Source of the DNA: Akkermansiaceae bacterium
GTDB lineage: Bacteria > Verrucomicrobiota > Verrucomicrobiia > Verrucomicrobiales > Akkermansiaceae
Assembly (NCBI GenBank): GCA_903878115.1
Contig: CAIRGO010000303.1
Span: 1-64,000 of the forward strand
DNA length: 64,000 nucleotides
Direction of reading: 5' to 3'
Under the pieces are notes generated by a model. That model ran no database searches and was not told the origin of the DNA. It saw only the letters and a program-made list of their open reading frames with translations. A program made the translations under genes and the position numbers. Below, piece after piece: positions 26,281 through 35,416 of this stretch. The stretch's first letter is position 1; every line of letters begins with the position of its first letter.

Positions 26281-26309
26281 TTGACGGGTTAGTTTTTTTG
26301 ACTTATTTT
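26281..26309 (+). promoter_or_regulatory. Sigma-70-type promoter for cysDN
   Basis: TTGACG at 26281-26286 is followed by a 17-base spacer and TATTTT at 26304-26309. The predicted start near 26316 would leave a leader of about 26 bases before the cysD ATG at 26342. Confidence 0.55.
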
Positions 26310-26341
26310 TCGCACTCGCCGCGACAAAATCGCCTATTCTC

Positions 26342-27247
26342 ATGCCTAATTATCACCTCAGTAACCTCGATCAGCTCGAAGCGGAAGCCATTTTTGTGCT
26401 CCGCGAAACGGCCGCCCAATTTGAAAATCCAGCCTTGCTCTTTTCCGGCGGAAAAGACTCCATCGTTATGGCTTGGCTCGCTCGTAAGGCTTTTTGGCCT
26501 TCAAAAATGCCTTTTCCGTTGGTGCATGTGGACACGGGTCACAATTTCGTGGAAACCATGGTTTATCGCGATGAATTTGTTGAAAAAGTTGGGGCCCGTC
26601 TGGTCGTCGGACTGGTTCAAGATTCGATCGATAGTGGTCGTGTCGTTGAAGAAAAAGGGCCCAATGCGTCGCGTAATAAGCTTCAAACAGTCACCCTGCT
26701 CGACACCATTGAAAAGCACCAATACGATTGTTGTCTTGGTGGGGGGCGTCGTGATGAAGAAAAGGCACGTGCTAAAGAACGGTTTTTCTCGCATCGCGAT
26801 GACTTCGGTCAGTGGGATCCGAAAAATCAACGTCCTGAGCTGTGGAATCTTTTCAATGGTCGGAAAAATCCTGGGGAACATTTCCGTGTATTTCCCTTGT
26901 CGAATTTCACCGAAATGGACATCTGGATGTACATTCAGCGCGAAGAGATTCCTTTGCCTTCTATTTATTTTTCTCACGAAAGAGAAGTCTTTGAACGCAA
27001 TGGTCAATTGCTCGCAGTGACAGACTTCTTAAAACCGCAAGCCCATGAAACAGTAGAAAAACGCATCGTTCGTTTTCGCACGATTGGTGATGCAACTTGC
27101 ACGGGTGCCGTAGAATCTCACGCGGCAAATCTTGATGATGTGATTGCGGAAGTCGCCGCGGCACGCCAAACAGAACGTGGCACTAGAGCCGATGACAAAC
27201 GTTCTGAAACCGCCATGGAAGACCGGAAGAAAGAAGGATACTTCTAA
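26342..27247 (+). CDS. cysD: Sulfate adenylyltransferase subunit 2
   Basis: The protein has 301 residues. The PP-loop of the ATP pyrophosphatase fold is LLFSGGKDSIVM at about 32-43. The family blocks VHVDTGHNFVET, 'CCLGGGRRDEEKARAKERFFSHRD' and FRVFPLSNFTEMDIWMYI follow, and the C-terminus ends in RKKEGYF as in other CysD proteins. With CysN it makes adenosine 5'-phosphosulfate from ATP and sulfate. The gene precedes cysN by 44 bases. The leader lacks a Shine-Dalgarno. Confidence 0.96.
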   Translation: MPNYHLSNLDQLEAEAIFVLRETAAQFENPALLFSGGKDSIVMAWLARKAFWPSKMPFPLVHVDTGHNFVETMVYRDEFVEKVGARLVVGLVQDSIDSGRVVEEKGPNASRNKLQTVTLLDTIEKHQYDCCLGGGRRDEEKARAKERFFSHRDDFGQWDPKNQRPELWNLFNGRKNPGEHFRVFPLSNFTEMDIWMYIQREEIPLPSIYFSHEREVFERNGQLLAVTDFLKPQAHETVEKRIVRFRTIGDATCTGAVESHAANLDDVIAEVAAARQTERGTRADDKRSETAMEDRKKEGYF

Positions 27248-27291
27248 TATTCACCGCGACAAATTTTTACCTCTAACGAATTTTTACTATT

Positions 27292-28536
27292 ATGGATCTC
27301 CTACGTTTTTCTACTGCTGGCTCTGTTGACGACGGCAAATCAACTCTCATCGGTCGCTTGCTCTATGATTCCAAATCGATCTTCGAGGACCAACTCGAAG
27401 CCATGGAAGAATCATCTCGCAAACGCGGTGATGAAAATATGAATTTAGCGCTGCTGACCGACGGTCTAAAAGCCGAGCGTGAGCAAGGTATCACCATCGA
27501 TGTGGCCTATCGCTATTTTGCGACGCCGAAGCGCAAATTTATCATCGCTGATACTCCGGGTCACATTCAATACACTCGCAACATGGTGACGGGTTCTTCT
27601 ACTTCGAATCTGTCCATTATCTTGATCGATGCTCGTAAAGGCGTGATTGAGCAAACCAAACGACACAGCTTCATCGCCAATTTATTGCGCATTCAGCATC
27701 TTGTCGTGGCGGTAAACAAAATGGACCTCGTGGATTTTAGTGAAGCAGTTTATGATCAAATTGTTCAAGACTATCAATCGTTAGCATCACGTCTCGGCAA
27801 TATAGTGGACATTACCTTCATTCCGATCTCAGCACTCAATGGAGACAATGTTGTTGATAAATCTATCAACATGCCGTGGTACCAAGGCCCCGCGTTGCTG
27901 TATCATTTGGAAAATGTTTACATCGGCGGTGAAGAAAATCATGTGGATGCTCGTTTCCCTGTGCAATGGGTGATCCGCCCGATGAGCGATGAATGGCATG
28001 ACTTCCGCGGCTACGCTGGCCGTGTGGCTGGTGGCGTATTTAAACCTGGTGATAAAGTGACGATCCTACCTTCTGGATTTTCCACACGAGTGAAAGCCAT
28101 CCATTCACCCGACGGTGAGAAAGAAGAAGCCTTCGCTCCACAATCTGTTTGCATTACCCTTGATGATGAAATTGATATTTCACGTGGAGATATGATTGTG
28201 AAAGATAATAACCCGCCGCAAGTTGATCAAGACATTGAAGCGATGATCTGTTGGTTCTCTTCCAAGCCAATGCCTCACAAAGCAAAATTGGTATTGCGCC
28301 ATACCACGCGTGAAACCAAAGCTGTGGTGCAGGAGATCAAATATCATGTCGATATCAACACTCTTCATAAAGTAGAAGGACTGGAAACATTTGCCATGAA
28401 TGATATTGGCCGCATCACCTTGCGCACTGCTACGCCATTGATCTTCGATAGTTACAGCCGCAATCGTCAAACGGGAAGTTTTATCCTGATTGATCCAGGC
28501 ACTAACGAAACTGTCGGCGCGGGCATGATTGTCTGA
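27292..28536 (+). CDS. cysN: Sulfate adenylyltransferase subunit 1 (GTPase)
   Basis: The protein has 414 residues, at the short end for CysN. GTPase motifs are GSVDDGKST (about 10-18), the effector region 'EREQGITIDVAYRYF', DTPGH at about 90-94 and NKMD at about 145-148. EF-Tu-like beta domains make up the C-terminal half. GTP hydrolysis drives formation of APS by CysD. No C-terminal APS kinase domain is fused, consistent with a separate cysC upstream. The start context is T-rich without a Shine-Dalgarno. Confidence 0.96.
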   Translation: MDLLRFSTAGSVDDGKSTLIGRLLYDSKSIFEDQLEAMEESSRKRGDENMNLALLTDGLKAEREQGITIDVAYRYFATPKRKFIIADTPGHIQYTRNMVTGSSTSNLSIILIDARKGVIEQTKRHSFIANLLRIQHLVVAVNKMDLVDFSEAVYDQIVQDYQSLASRLGNIVDITFIPISALNGDNVVDKSINMPWYQGPALLYHLENVYIGGEENHVDARFPVQWVIRPMSDEWHDFRGYAGRVAGGVFKPGDKVTILPSGFSTRVKAIHSPDGEKEEAFAPQSVCITLDDEIDISRGDMIVKDNNPPQVDQDIEAMICWFSSKPMPHKAKLVLRHTTRETKAVVQEIKYHVDINTLHKVEGLETFAMNDIGRITLRTATPLIFDSYSRNRQTGSFILIDPGTNETVGAGMIV

Positions 28537-28599
28537 TCAGGCCGTAGTTGCCACCGCGCGATTTCATGCTATGTTGTGTTTCTTCCAAAAATATACCTT

Positions 28600-28947
28600 A
28601 TGTCAGTTAGCCTCCATCCTTATTTCAAAGCTCACGCGGGAAAGCGTGATGCTTGCCATGCTCTCTTGCCTACATTTGTGAGCGCTACCAATCCTGATCA
28701 AGATTGCCTTTATTATGAGTTCACGACGCACGAAGATGAATTTTTTTGTCGCGAAGCCTATATCACTGGTGCTGCCGCCTTGGCCCATCTAACAACTGTT
28801 GGTCCATTGTTAGAAGAGATGCTGAAACATGCCGATATCACACGTCTTGAAATTCATGGTCCAGCGGCTGACCTAGAAATTATGAAACCAGTCCTTGCAG
28901 GATTGACTCCAACATGGTTTGAGACAGCTTGCGGGATCACGCGATAA
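28600..28947 (+). CDS. Antibiotic biosynthesis monooxygenase (ABM/YgiN)-like protein
   Basis: The protein has 115 residues from the ATG at 28600. The dimeric alpha/beta fold of the ABM family is suggested by the start 'LHPYFKAHAGKRDACHALLPTFV', 'NPDQDCLYYEFTTHEDEFFCREAYI', then 'ALAHLTTVGPLLEEMLKHADI' and the unusual extended tail 'EIHGPAADLEIMKPVLAGLTPTWFE'. Members include quinol monooxygenases and heme-degrading enzymes; the substrate here is unknown. It is followed by the tRNA nucleotidyltransferase gene on the same strand. Confidence 0.65.
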   Translation: MSVSLHPYFKAHAGKRDACHALLPTFVSATNPDQDCLYYEFTTHEDEFFCREAYITGAAALAHLTTVGPLLEEMLKHADITRLEIHGPAADLEIMKPVLAGLTPTWFETACGITR

Positions 28948-29033
28948 TTCATGCTTTCTCGATTGTAATCCATAAGGTTTTGTCTGATAGCAAATGGCTT
29001 GTCTTTTGCGCAGATGCTTGTTAGTCATCGTTT

Positions 29034-30356
29034 GTGGAGGAAATTAATGCAGCTCGTGAAATAGCCAGTCGTCTGGTTGATGCAGGGCATGTAGCGTTGT
29101 TTGCGGGTGGCTGTGTGCGAGATTTCTTGATGGGGCGTACTCCGAAAGATTACGATATCGCCACCTCGGCCACGCCGCAACAGGTGTTGGCGATATTTCC
29201 GAAAAGTAATGAAGTAGGAGCTCATTTTGGTGTGGTGATCGTCAAAAATCACGGCCATCACATTGAGGTGGCAACGTTTCGGACAGATGGTTCGTACAGC
29301 GATAGTCGTCGTCCAGATCATGTGATTTTCTCCACGGCGGAAGATGATGCGCAACGTCGTGATTTTACCATGAACGGATTATTCCAAGATCCGTTTACAG
29401 ATAAAGTGATCGACTACGTTGGTGGATCTATTGATCTCCATGCTGGAATACTGCGTGCAATTGGTGATCCTCATTTGCGTTTTTCAGAAGATGCTCTGCG
29501 CTTGCTGAGAGCCATTCGATTTGCAACGTGTTTGCAATTTACCATCGAAGAAAATACGTGGCAGGCCATCATGACACATGCAGCATTGTTAGCCAATATT
29601 TCACCAGAGAGAATTCGCGATGAGTTGGCGAAAATGTTAGTGTCGCCGCATCGGGCACGGGCATTTCAGTTTTTGGTTGATTCGACACTGATAAATTATT
29701 TTTGGCCTGAAGTTATCGCGTTGATGGGATGCGAACAGCCGCCCGAGTGGCATCCTGAGGGTGATGTTTTCATTCATACGAAAATTATGTTAGAGATGCT
29801 TGGCGACAATGTTTCGTTAGAGCTAGCACTCGCGGTGTTGCTTCACGATATTGCCAAGCCGCCCACGCGCACGATTGATGCTGATACGGGTCGCATTCGA
29901 TTCAATGGTCATGATGCCTTAGGTGCTGAAATGGCGACAGAGATGCTCAAACGCCTGCGTTTTTCTAACGAAATCATCGATGCCGTAGTGCCGATGGTCG
30001 CTCGGCACATGCAGTTCATGAATGTGCAGCAAATGCGGGTGGCAAAGCTCAAACGCTTTATGTCTACTCCCACTTTTACACAAGAGTTGGAATTGCATCG
30101 CGTGGATTGTGGCTCGAGTAATGGCTTTACCGATAATTGGGAATATTTAATAGCGAAAGGTGAAGAATTCTCTCGCGAACCACTCATCCCGCCGCCACTG
30201 ATCACTGGCCGAGATTTGATCGCTGCAGGAATGTCACCAGGCCCTTTGTTTCGTGAAATTCTCGATGAAATAGAAACGGAACAGTTAGAAGGTAGATTGA
30301 TCACCCGTGAGCAAGCACTCTCCGTGTTTCAGGAAAAGTGGTTGCCCAAAGTTTGA
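29034..30356 (+). CDS. CCA tRNA nucleotidyltransferase / poly(A) polymerase family protein
   Basis: The protein has 440 residues from a GTG start. The nucleotidyltransferase head has GGCVRD at 25-30 and the two catalytic Asp of KDYDIATS at 39 and 41. The second signature RRDFTMNGLF and the RNA-binding region 'RFSEDALRLLRAIRFA' follow. An HD-type phosphohydrolase motif, VLLHDIAKPPT, lies near residues 269-279. It should add or repair the CCA end of tRNA in the cytosol. Class II enzymes of the CCA and PcnB types cannot be separated by sequence alone. Confidence 0.88.
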   Translation: MEEINAAREIASRLVDAGHVALFAGGCVRDFLMGRTPKDYDIATSATPQQVLAIFPKSNEVGAHFGVVIVKNHGHHIEVATFRTDGSYSDSRRPDHVIFSTAEDDAQRRDFTMNGLFQDPFTDKVIDYVGGSIDLHAGILRAIGDPHLRFSEDALRLLRAIRFATCLQFTIEENTWQAIMTHAALLANISPERIRDELAKMLVSPHRARAFQFLVDSTLINYFWPEVIALMGCEQPPEWHPEGDVFIHTKIMLEMLGDNVSLELALAVLLHDIAKPPTRTIDADTGRIRFNGHDALGAEMATEMLKRLRFSNEIIDAVVPMVARHMQFMNVQQMRVAKLKRFMSTPTFTQELELHRVDCGSSNGFTDNWEYLIAKGEEFSREPLIPPPLITGRDLIAAGMSPGPLFREILDEIETEQLEGRLITREQALSVFQEKWLPKV

Positions 30357-30363
30357 TCGCTGA

Positions 30364-31776
30364 TTAGGCGAGAATTTCTTTAATGACCCGTGCAGGCTCT
30401 ACGCCGCTTAGTTTGAAGTCGAGACCTTGGAATTTATAGGTGAATGCTTGATCGTTGATGCCACAAAGCTTGAGCATCGTAGCATGAAGATCGTGAACCG
30501 TAGTTTTATTGAGCGCCGCGCCGTAGCCGAGTTCATCAGTTTTTCCATGAACAACGCCACCTTTGATACCGCCGCCCGCTAACAGGGTTGTGAACGCATT
30601 GATGTGATGATCACGTCCTGATCCTTGGCCCATCGGCGTTCTGCCGAACTCGCCACCCCAGATGATGAGGGTGTCTTCTAACATACCGCGTTGGGCTAAA
30701 TCACTGATTAACGCAGCGGATGCTTGATCGGTGCTGCGTGCGGCGACAGGCATATTTTTTTCAATGCCGCTGTGATGATCCCATCCACGATGGTAAAGCT
30801 GCACAAAACGAACTCCGCGCTCTACCATGCGTCGCGCTAGCAAGCAGTTGCGCGCGAAGCTTGGTTTGTTGAGGTCCGTGAGTCCATAAAGATCTAAAAT
30901 GTTTTGCGGCTCCTTTGAAATTTCTGTTAGGTCGGGAACTGACGCTTGCATGCGAAATGCCATTTCGTATTGAGAGATACGCGCGGCAATTTCTTTATCG
31001 TGTCGCGTTTCCGCGAGAGTGCCGTTCATGCGCTTTATTTCATCGACAACTTGACGCTGTGACGACTGGCAAATTCCCTCTGGATTGCCAAGATAATGCA
31101 CGGCGGCTCCATTGGATTGAAATTGAACGCCTTGGTATTTTCCTGGCAAAAATCCTGCCGACCACTGACGCGAGCTTACCGGTTGATTGCCTGCGCCTTC
31201 TGCAGACATCAGAACGATGTAGCCTGGCAAATTCGATGTTTCTGCACCGAGTCCGTATAGCAGCCATGATCCCATTGATGGCCGGCCTTTGACGATCGAG
31301 CCGCTATTAAAAAAGGCATGCGCGGGATCATGATTGATTTGCTCTGTCGTCATTGAATTGATGACTGCGAACTGATCAATGATTTTCCCCATGTGCGGAA
31401 ACAGTTCTGATACCCAAGTGCCCGATTTTCCTTGTTGAGTAAAATTCGTGAATGGACCTCGCGCTATCAGCTTAGCTCCTTGCAATTGTGCCAACTGCTG
31501 GCCTTTCGTGAACGATTCAGGAAATGGCTGGCCGTTGAGTTTTTTCAATTCTGGTTTGTAGTCAAAAGATTCAAACTGTGATGGGCCGCCAGCCATACAC
31601 AGGTGAATGATTCGTTTTGCTTTGGGCGCAAATGGCAACATTCCGTCATAAAGACCGGTCCAAGGTGCTTGTTCAGCTTGGGCCTGTTGCATCAGTGAAG
31701 CCAAAGCGATTCCGCCGAGTCCAGCGAAGGATTGATCGAGAAATGAGCGACGATTGATGGAGAGTGAATGATTCAT
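30364..31776 (-). CDS. DUF1501 (sulfatase-like) exported protein
   Basis: The protein has 470 residues. The N-terminus NRRSFLDQSFAGLGGIALASL resembles a twin-arginine signal. The DUF1501 core shows MAGGPSQFESFDYKPEL near residue 75, and 'WDHHSGIEKNMP', 'GGEFGRTPMGQGSGRDHHINAFTTLLAGGGIKGG' and 'TVHDLHATMLKLCGI' towards the C-terminus. The protein belongs to the alkaline-phosphatase superfamily. It lies 12 bases after the cytochrome/DUF1553 gene, the standard gene pair of Planctomycetes and Verrucomicrobia. Its substrate is unknown. Confidence 0.93.
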   Translation of the reverse strand: MNHSLSINRRSFLDQSFAGLGGIALASLMQQAQAEQAPWTGLYDGMLPFAPKAKRIIHLCMAGGPSQFESFDYKPELKKLNGQPFPESFTKGQQLAQLQGAKLIARGPFTNFTQQGKSGTWVSELFPHMGKIIDQFAVINSMTTEQINHDPAHAFFNSGSIVKGRPSMGSWLLYGLGAETSNLPGYIVLMSAEGAGNQPVSSRQWSAGFLPGKYQGVQFQSNGAAVHYLGNPEGICQSSQRQVVDEIKRMNGTLAETRHDKEIAARISQYEMAFRMQASVPDLTEISKEPQNILDLYGLTDLNKPSFARNCLLARRMVERGVRFVQLYHRGWDHHSGIEKNMPVAARSTDQASAALISDLAQRGMLEDTLIIWGGEFGRTPMGQGSGRDHHINAFTTLLAGGGIKGGVVHGKTDELGYGAALNKTTVHDLHATMLKLCGINDQAFTYKFQGLDFKLSGVEPARVIKEILA

Positions 31777-31788
31777 CGGGTAAATAGG

Positions 31789-34700
31789 TTAGTATCGAGT
31801 GATGGTTTCGTGAAGATTGAGAATGACGCGGCACGATTGTGCAAGCGCTGCCAGTTCAGGAGTGAATTTCGTAGATTTGTTTTCACCTGATTGAAATAGG
31901 GCAAGCTGTTTTTGATAGAACTTTGTTAGCCCTTCGAGTTCAGAAGCTGAAGGTTCTCTTGTAAGCGCGAGTATAAATGCTTGTTTGATCGAATCAGAAG
32001 GTGTCGCGGTCTCTACTCGTTTGGCGAGTGATTCATAGGCTTCCACAAAAACGGGATCATTGAGTAAAGTAAGTGCCTGCTGCGGAGTGTTCGCTTGTAG
32101 TCGATCCGCTGCGCATTCCTCTCGCGAAGGTGCATCAAAATTGGCTAACTCAGGATGCAAAAATGTGCGTTGCCAGTGTGTGTATAATCCACGGCGGTAG
32201 CGTCCATGACCAGGATCCGTGATGTAGTCGCGATCAGGAAATTGTATCGCAGTATAATATCCAGGTGGTTGATACGGTTTGGCAGGAAGCCCTCCCACAT
32301 AATCTGTATCCAACAATCCAGCAATGGTGAGTGCGTTGTCTCTGATGAATTCTGCATCCAACCGACGACCAGTCTGTTGAGCGAGCAGACGATTGAGTGG
32401 ATCAATTTCATCCAAGTCTTTGCGTGTGGCAGCGGCTTGTTGATAGGTGCGACTAGTAACGATCAAGCGCACCATGTGTTTTGTATCCCATCCTGAATCA
32501 CGGAATTCAGAGGCAAGCCAATCTAACAATTCTTGGTGTGAGGGAGCTTCGCCTTGCCCGCCGAGGTCATCCAAAACATTGGAAATTCCTTTACCAAAAA
32601 ATTGTTTCCATAGTCGATTGACGTAGTGACGTGCCGTAAGTGGGTTTTCTTTTGCAGTGATCCAATTGGCGAGATCGAGACGAGTGAGATCACGATTTTT
32701 TGGCACAGAATCAGTGGGTAAAAATGAAAGTATTGCTGGTTTGACAATTTCTCCGGATTCATCTTGCCAATTTCCACGTGGTAAAATGCGCGTGACCAAT
32801 TTTTCTTTTTCAGGCACAGCGATTGTCGTTAGTGTTCGTGACCAGCCAGCTAACGAAGAGCGGATTTCTGTTAGAATAACTTTGCACGAGGGCGAAAGCT
32901 TTGCTTCAGGGGTATTGCAAAGATGATAATCGGCGGATGATGATTCTAGGTTAGCGAGAAAATGCGATGTAAACGCTGGCTGTCCTGGTATGGGATTGAG
33001 TATGGGGGAAACCGCAATACGAATGCGACCAATATCGTTAGACTTAATGCGCGCTATCAATCTAGCTCCTTCGGGAAGTGTCATCGGTGTGGGTAAACAC
33101 AGCACAGCTGTTTGTATTCGCTGCGTTAATTCCAGTGGATACTCTAGCCGAGCAGGAGCACTCATCCAAGTGGCACCGAAGCTAACAGTTTTCGGGAAAC
33201 CATTGGTATAATCATCGGGACGACTCAAATCAGCTTGTGTATAGGCAGCCTTGATGGGGGTGATTTTTCCGGTGCTATCGACAATTTCCATGCTAGGTGT
33301 CATGGTAAAATGCCCACCAGCTGAACGGCCAATTTGATTTTTATTGGTCGCGTCAGGCATAGCCTCGATGCGCACACTGCCAAAAGATGAAGCAGGAGAA
33401 GTTAGTTCGAGAGTGATTTCCTCGTCCTTGATCACTGGCCCGCTAAGCAATACGGAGCCATCAGTCTGAATGGCAGCAGGTGTCGTCTTGTTAGCTTTGG
33501 CAGCACTTATAGGCAATACTTCCCAGCCATCAGGATGAGCGGCGGCAAATGGTTTGATGTTGGTAATCCATGCTTGTAATGTCTCCTTTGGAACTGGATT
33601 TTTGTTTAATTCTTGATCCATCGAAACTTGCAGTTTCGCGATACGATTAAGCAATGATGCTGATTGGGAAATGAACTCTGGGGGAAAGGGGTAATCGTTC
33701 TCGAAGCCTTTTAAGTCGGGATTTGGTGTGTACTGATAATCGGAATAAACGCCCCATTGCTTGACATCATTAAAAAAGGCGGCAAGTGAGTAAAAATCTT
33801 TCGCTTTGATAGGGTCGTATTTGTGATCGTGACATTCGGCGCAACCAGTGGTTTGTCCCAGAAATGCAATGCCCACTGCTTTGACACGATCAGCGGCTGA
33901 TTTTGCCAAATACTCTTTTGGCTGTGCTCCACCTTCACGGGTCATCAAATTGAGTCGATTGAATGCCGATGCAATCCGTTGTTCATCGGTAGGGTTCGGT
34001 AATAGGTCGCCGGCCAATTGTTCACGAGTGAACTGATCGAATGGTTTGTTTTTGTTAAAACTGTTGATCACGTAATCGCGATAGGAAAAAACGTTGGCAT
34101 TCTGGTCGCCGTGAAAACCGACCGTGTCAGCGTAGCGTACTACATCGAGCCATGGCACGGCCATACGTTCGCCATAACGTGGTGAGGCAAGTAGTGCTTC
34201 GACTTTTTCGCTGTAATGCTCAGGTGATGCCGTAAATGCGGCGACGTCGGCTGGTGACGGAGGCAGACCTGTTAGGTCAAGACTGAGACGTCGCAGTAGA
34301 TCATGAGGCTTTGCTTGTTGCGTCGGCGAGATGCCTTTTTTCTCTAACGGCTCAAGAATGAATGAGTCAATCGGATTGTTTACCTTGCCTTTGACAACAG
34401 GGATCTCGGGGCGTTTGATCGGAGTGTAAGACCAGTGAGGTTCGTAAGTAGCGCCTTCCACGATCCATTGTTCTAACAAGGCACGCTCCTCCGGTTTGAT
34501 CGTTTTGTGACTTTTCGGCGGGGGCATCACTTCATCCGGATCTTTTGAATCAATGTGCTTGAGCATTTTACTCTCAGCAGGTTTACCAGCAACGATAGCA
34601 AATCCTTGGCTTTCAGTGAGCGGGGCCAGTGCGCTTTCTGCGAGATCAAGACGCAGACCCGCTTCACGATGCTTCGCATCTGGTCCATGGCAGGCGATGC

Positions 34701-34809
34701 ATTTGTCGCTAAGGATCGGTCGAATATCGCGATTGAATCGCACCTGAGCTGACGCGGGGCCAGTTAGTGATGCTATTGCGATAAAAGAAAGTGTGCGGGA
34801 GAATCTCAT
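31789..34809 (-). CDS. Planctomycete cytochrome c / DUF1549-DUF1553 protein (partner of DUF1501)
   Basis: The protein has 1006 residues from the ATG at 34809, where a signal peptide begins (about 1-21). A longer start at 34854 would bury the signal. The PSD1-type cytochrome has CIACHGPDAKHREAGLRLD with heme Cys37, Cys40 and His41. DUF1549 starts near 150 and carries a second CAECHDH motif near 325. A carbohydrate-binding-like beta region (about 430-650) precedes DUF1553. Together with DUF1501 it forms the common two-gene unit. The role is not established. Confidence 0.92.
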   Translation of the reverse strand: MRFSRTLSFIAIASLTGPASAQVRFNRDIRPILSDKCIACHGPDAKHREAGLRLDLAESALAPLTESQGFAIVAGKPAESKMLKHIDSKDPDEVMPPPKSHKTIKPEERALLEQWIVEGATYEPHWSYTPIKRPEIPVVKGKVNNPIDSFILEPLEKKGISPTQQAKPHDLLRRLSLDLTGLPPSPADVAAFTASPEHYSEKVEALLASPRYGERMAVPWLDVVRYADTVGFHGDQNANVFSYRDYVINSFNKNKPFDQFTREQLAGDLLPNPTDEQRIASAFNRLNLMTREGGAQPKEYLAKSAADRVKAVGIAFLGQTTGCAECHDHKYDPIKAKDFYSLAAFFNDVKQWGVYSDYQYTPNPDLKGFENDYPFPPEFISQSASLLNRIAKLQVSMDQELNKNPVPKETLQAWITNIKPFAAAHPDGWEVLPISAAKANKTTPAAIQTDGSVLLSGPVIKDEEITLELTSPASSFGSVRIEAMPDATNKNQIGRSAGGHFTMTPSMEIVDSTGKITPIKAAYTQADLSRPDDYTNGFPKTVSFGATWMSAPARLEYPLELTQRIQTAVLCLPTPMTLPEGARLIARIKSNDIGRIRIAVSPILNPIPGQPAFTSHFLANLESSSADYHLCNTPEAKLSPSCKVILTEIRSSLAGWSRTLTTIAVPEKEKLVTRILPRGNWQDESGEIVKPAILSFLPTDSVPKNRDLTRLDLANWITAKENPLTARHYVNRLWKQFFGKGISNVLDDLGGQGEAPSHQELLDWLASEFRDSGWDTKHMVRLIVTSRTYQQAAATRKDLDEIDPLNRLLAQQTGRRLDAEFIRDNALTIAGLLDTDYVGGLPAKPYQPPGYYTAIQFPDRDYITDPGHGRYRRGLYTHWQRTFLHPELANFDAPSREECAADRLQANTPQQALTLLNDPVFVEAYESLAKRVETATPSDSIKQAFILALTREPSASELEGLTKFYQKQLALFQSGENKSTKFTPELAALAQSCRVILNLHETITRY

Positions 34810-34919
34810 ATTTGTTACAGTGTAACTACGTTGCGGAAGTGCGCAAGTTTTCATGGAAAGGAAATCAGAAATTCATCATTTTTTCAGAAGAAATCTTGTG
34901 CAATCATACATGGTAATTT

Positions 34920-35396
34920 ATGGAAAAGCTTGCGATGATAAAATTTCTATTACTTGAGCAAATTCGAACGGAACTGCGTGCGCAGTTAGTTCGCTTATCA
35001 ATGGCTGCATTGGATGCTCATGCCGCTGCCACTGACGCAGGTAGCAAAGCTGAGAGCAAGTATGATACCCGCAATTTGGAATCCTCTTATCTGGCTACGG
35101 GGCAGGCGCGACAAGTAGATGAACTTGCAGAGAGTGTGCGGATTTTTGATGCGCTGGAGTTATCGGATTTTGCCCCTGATGCTCTGATTGATGTTGGAGC
35201 TTTGGTGGGGGCATCCGTCGCCGGAAGTTCTCTCTATTTTTTGATGGTTCCTAAATCTGGAGGACTAGAGATTCACTTTGAAAATAATGAAATCACGTTG
35301 CTATCACCCGAAAGCAATTTGTATCAAAAATTGTTAGGGAGAAAAAAAGGCGATAGAATCGATTCTCCATCCATGCAGGTAGTGATGGTCTGTTAA
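34920..35396 (+). CDS. GreA/GreB C-terminal domain-like protein
   Basis: The protein has 158 residues. The N-terminal half is helical and contains the block 'AALDAHAAATDAGSKAESKYDTR' with acidic residues at a loop, as in a group of small Gre-like proteins. The C-terminal half is a FKBP-like fold with the GreA signature 'LLSPESNLYQKLLGRKKGDRI' at about 127-147. The canonical long coiled coil with the D(A)xxE tip is not evident. It might act on RNA polymerase, but this is inferred. It is divergent from the cytochrome gene and convergent with nuoF. Confidence 0.6.
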   Translation: MEKLAMIKFLLLEQIRTELRAQLVRLSMAALDAHAAATDAGSKAESKYDTRNLESSYLATGQARQVDELAESVRIFDALELSDFAPDALIDVGALVGASVAGSSLYFLMVPKSGGLEIHFENNEITLLSPESNLYQKLLGRKKGDRIDSPSMQVVMVC

Positions 35397-35416
35397 GTTA
35401 GAGTAATGTCGAAAGA

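Noticed and set aside
26298-27020. A 240-codon plus-strand frame overlapping cysD
   Set aside because: CysD in the adjacent frame has all expected motifs; this frame reads as a shifted shadow of it.
28981-30356. Repeated GTTAG/CTAAC pentamers, possibly an uptake or chi-like motif
   Set aside because: They seem over-represented mainly on the coding strand, which is explained by Leu TTA codons before G-starting codons. A genome-wide count would be needed to claim more.
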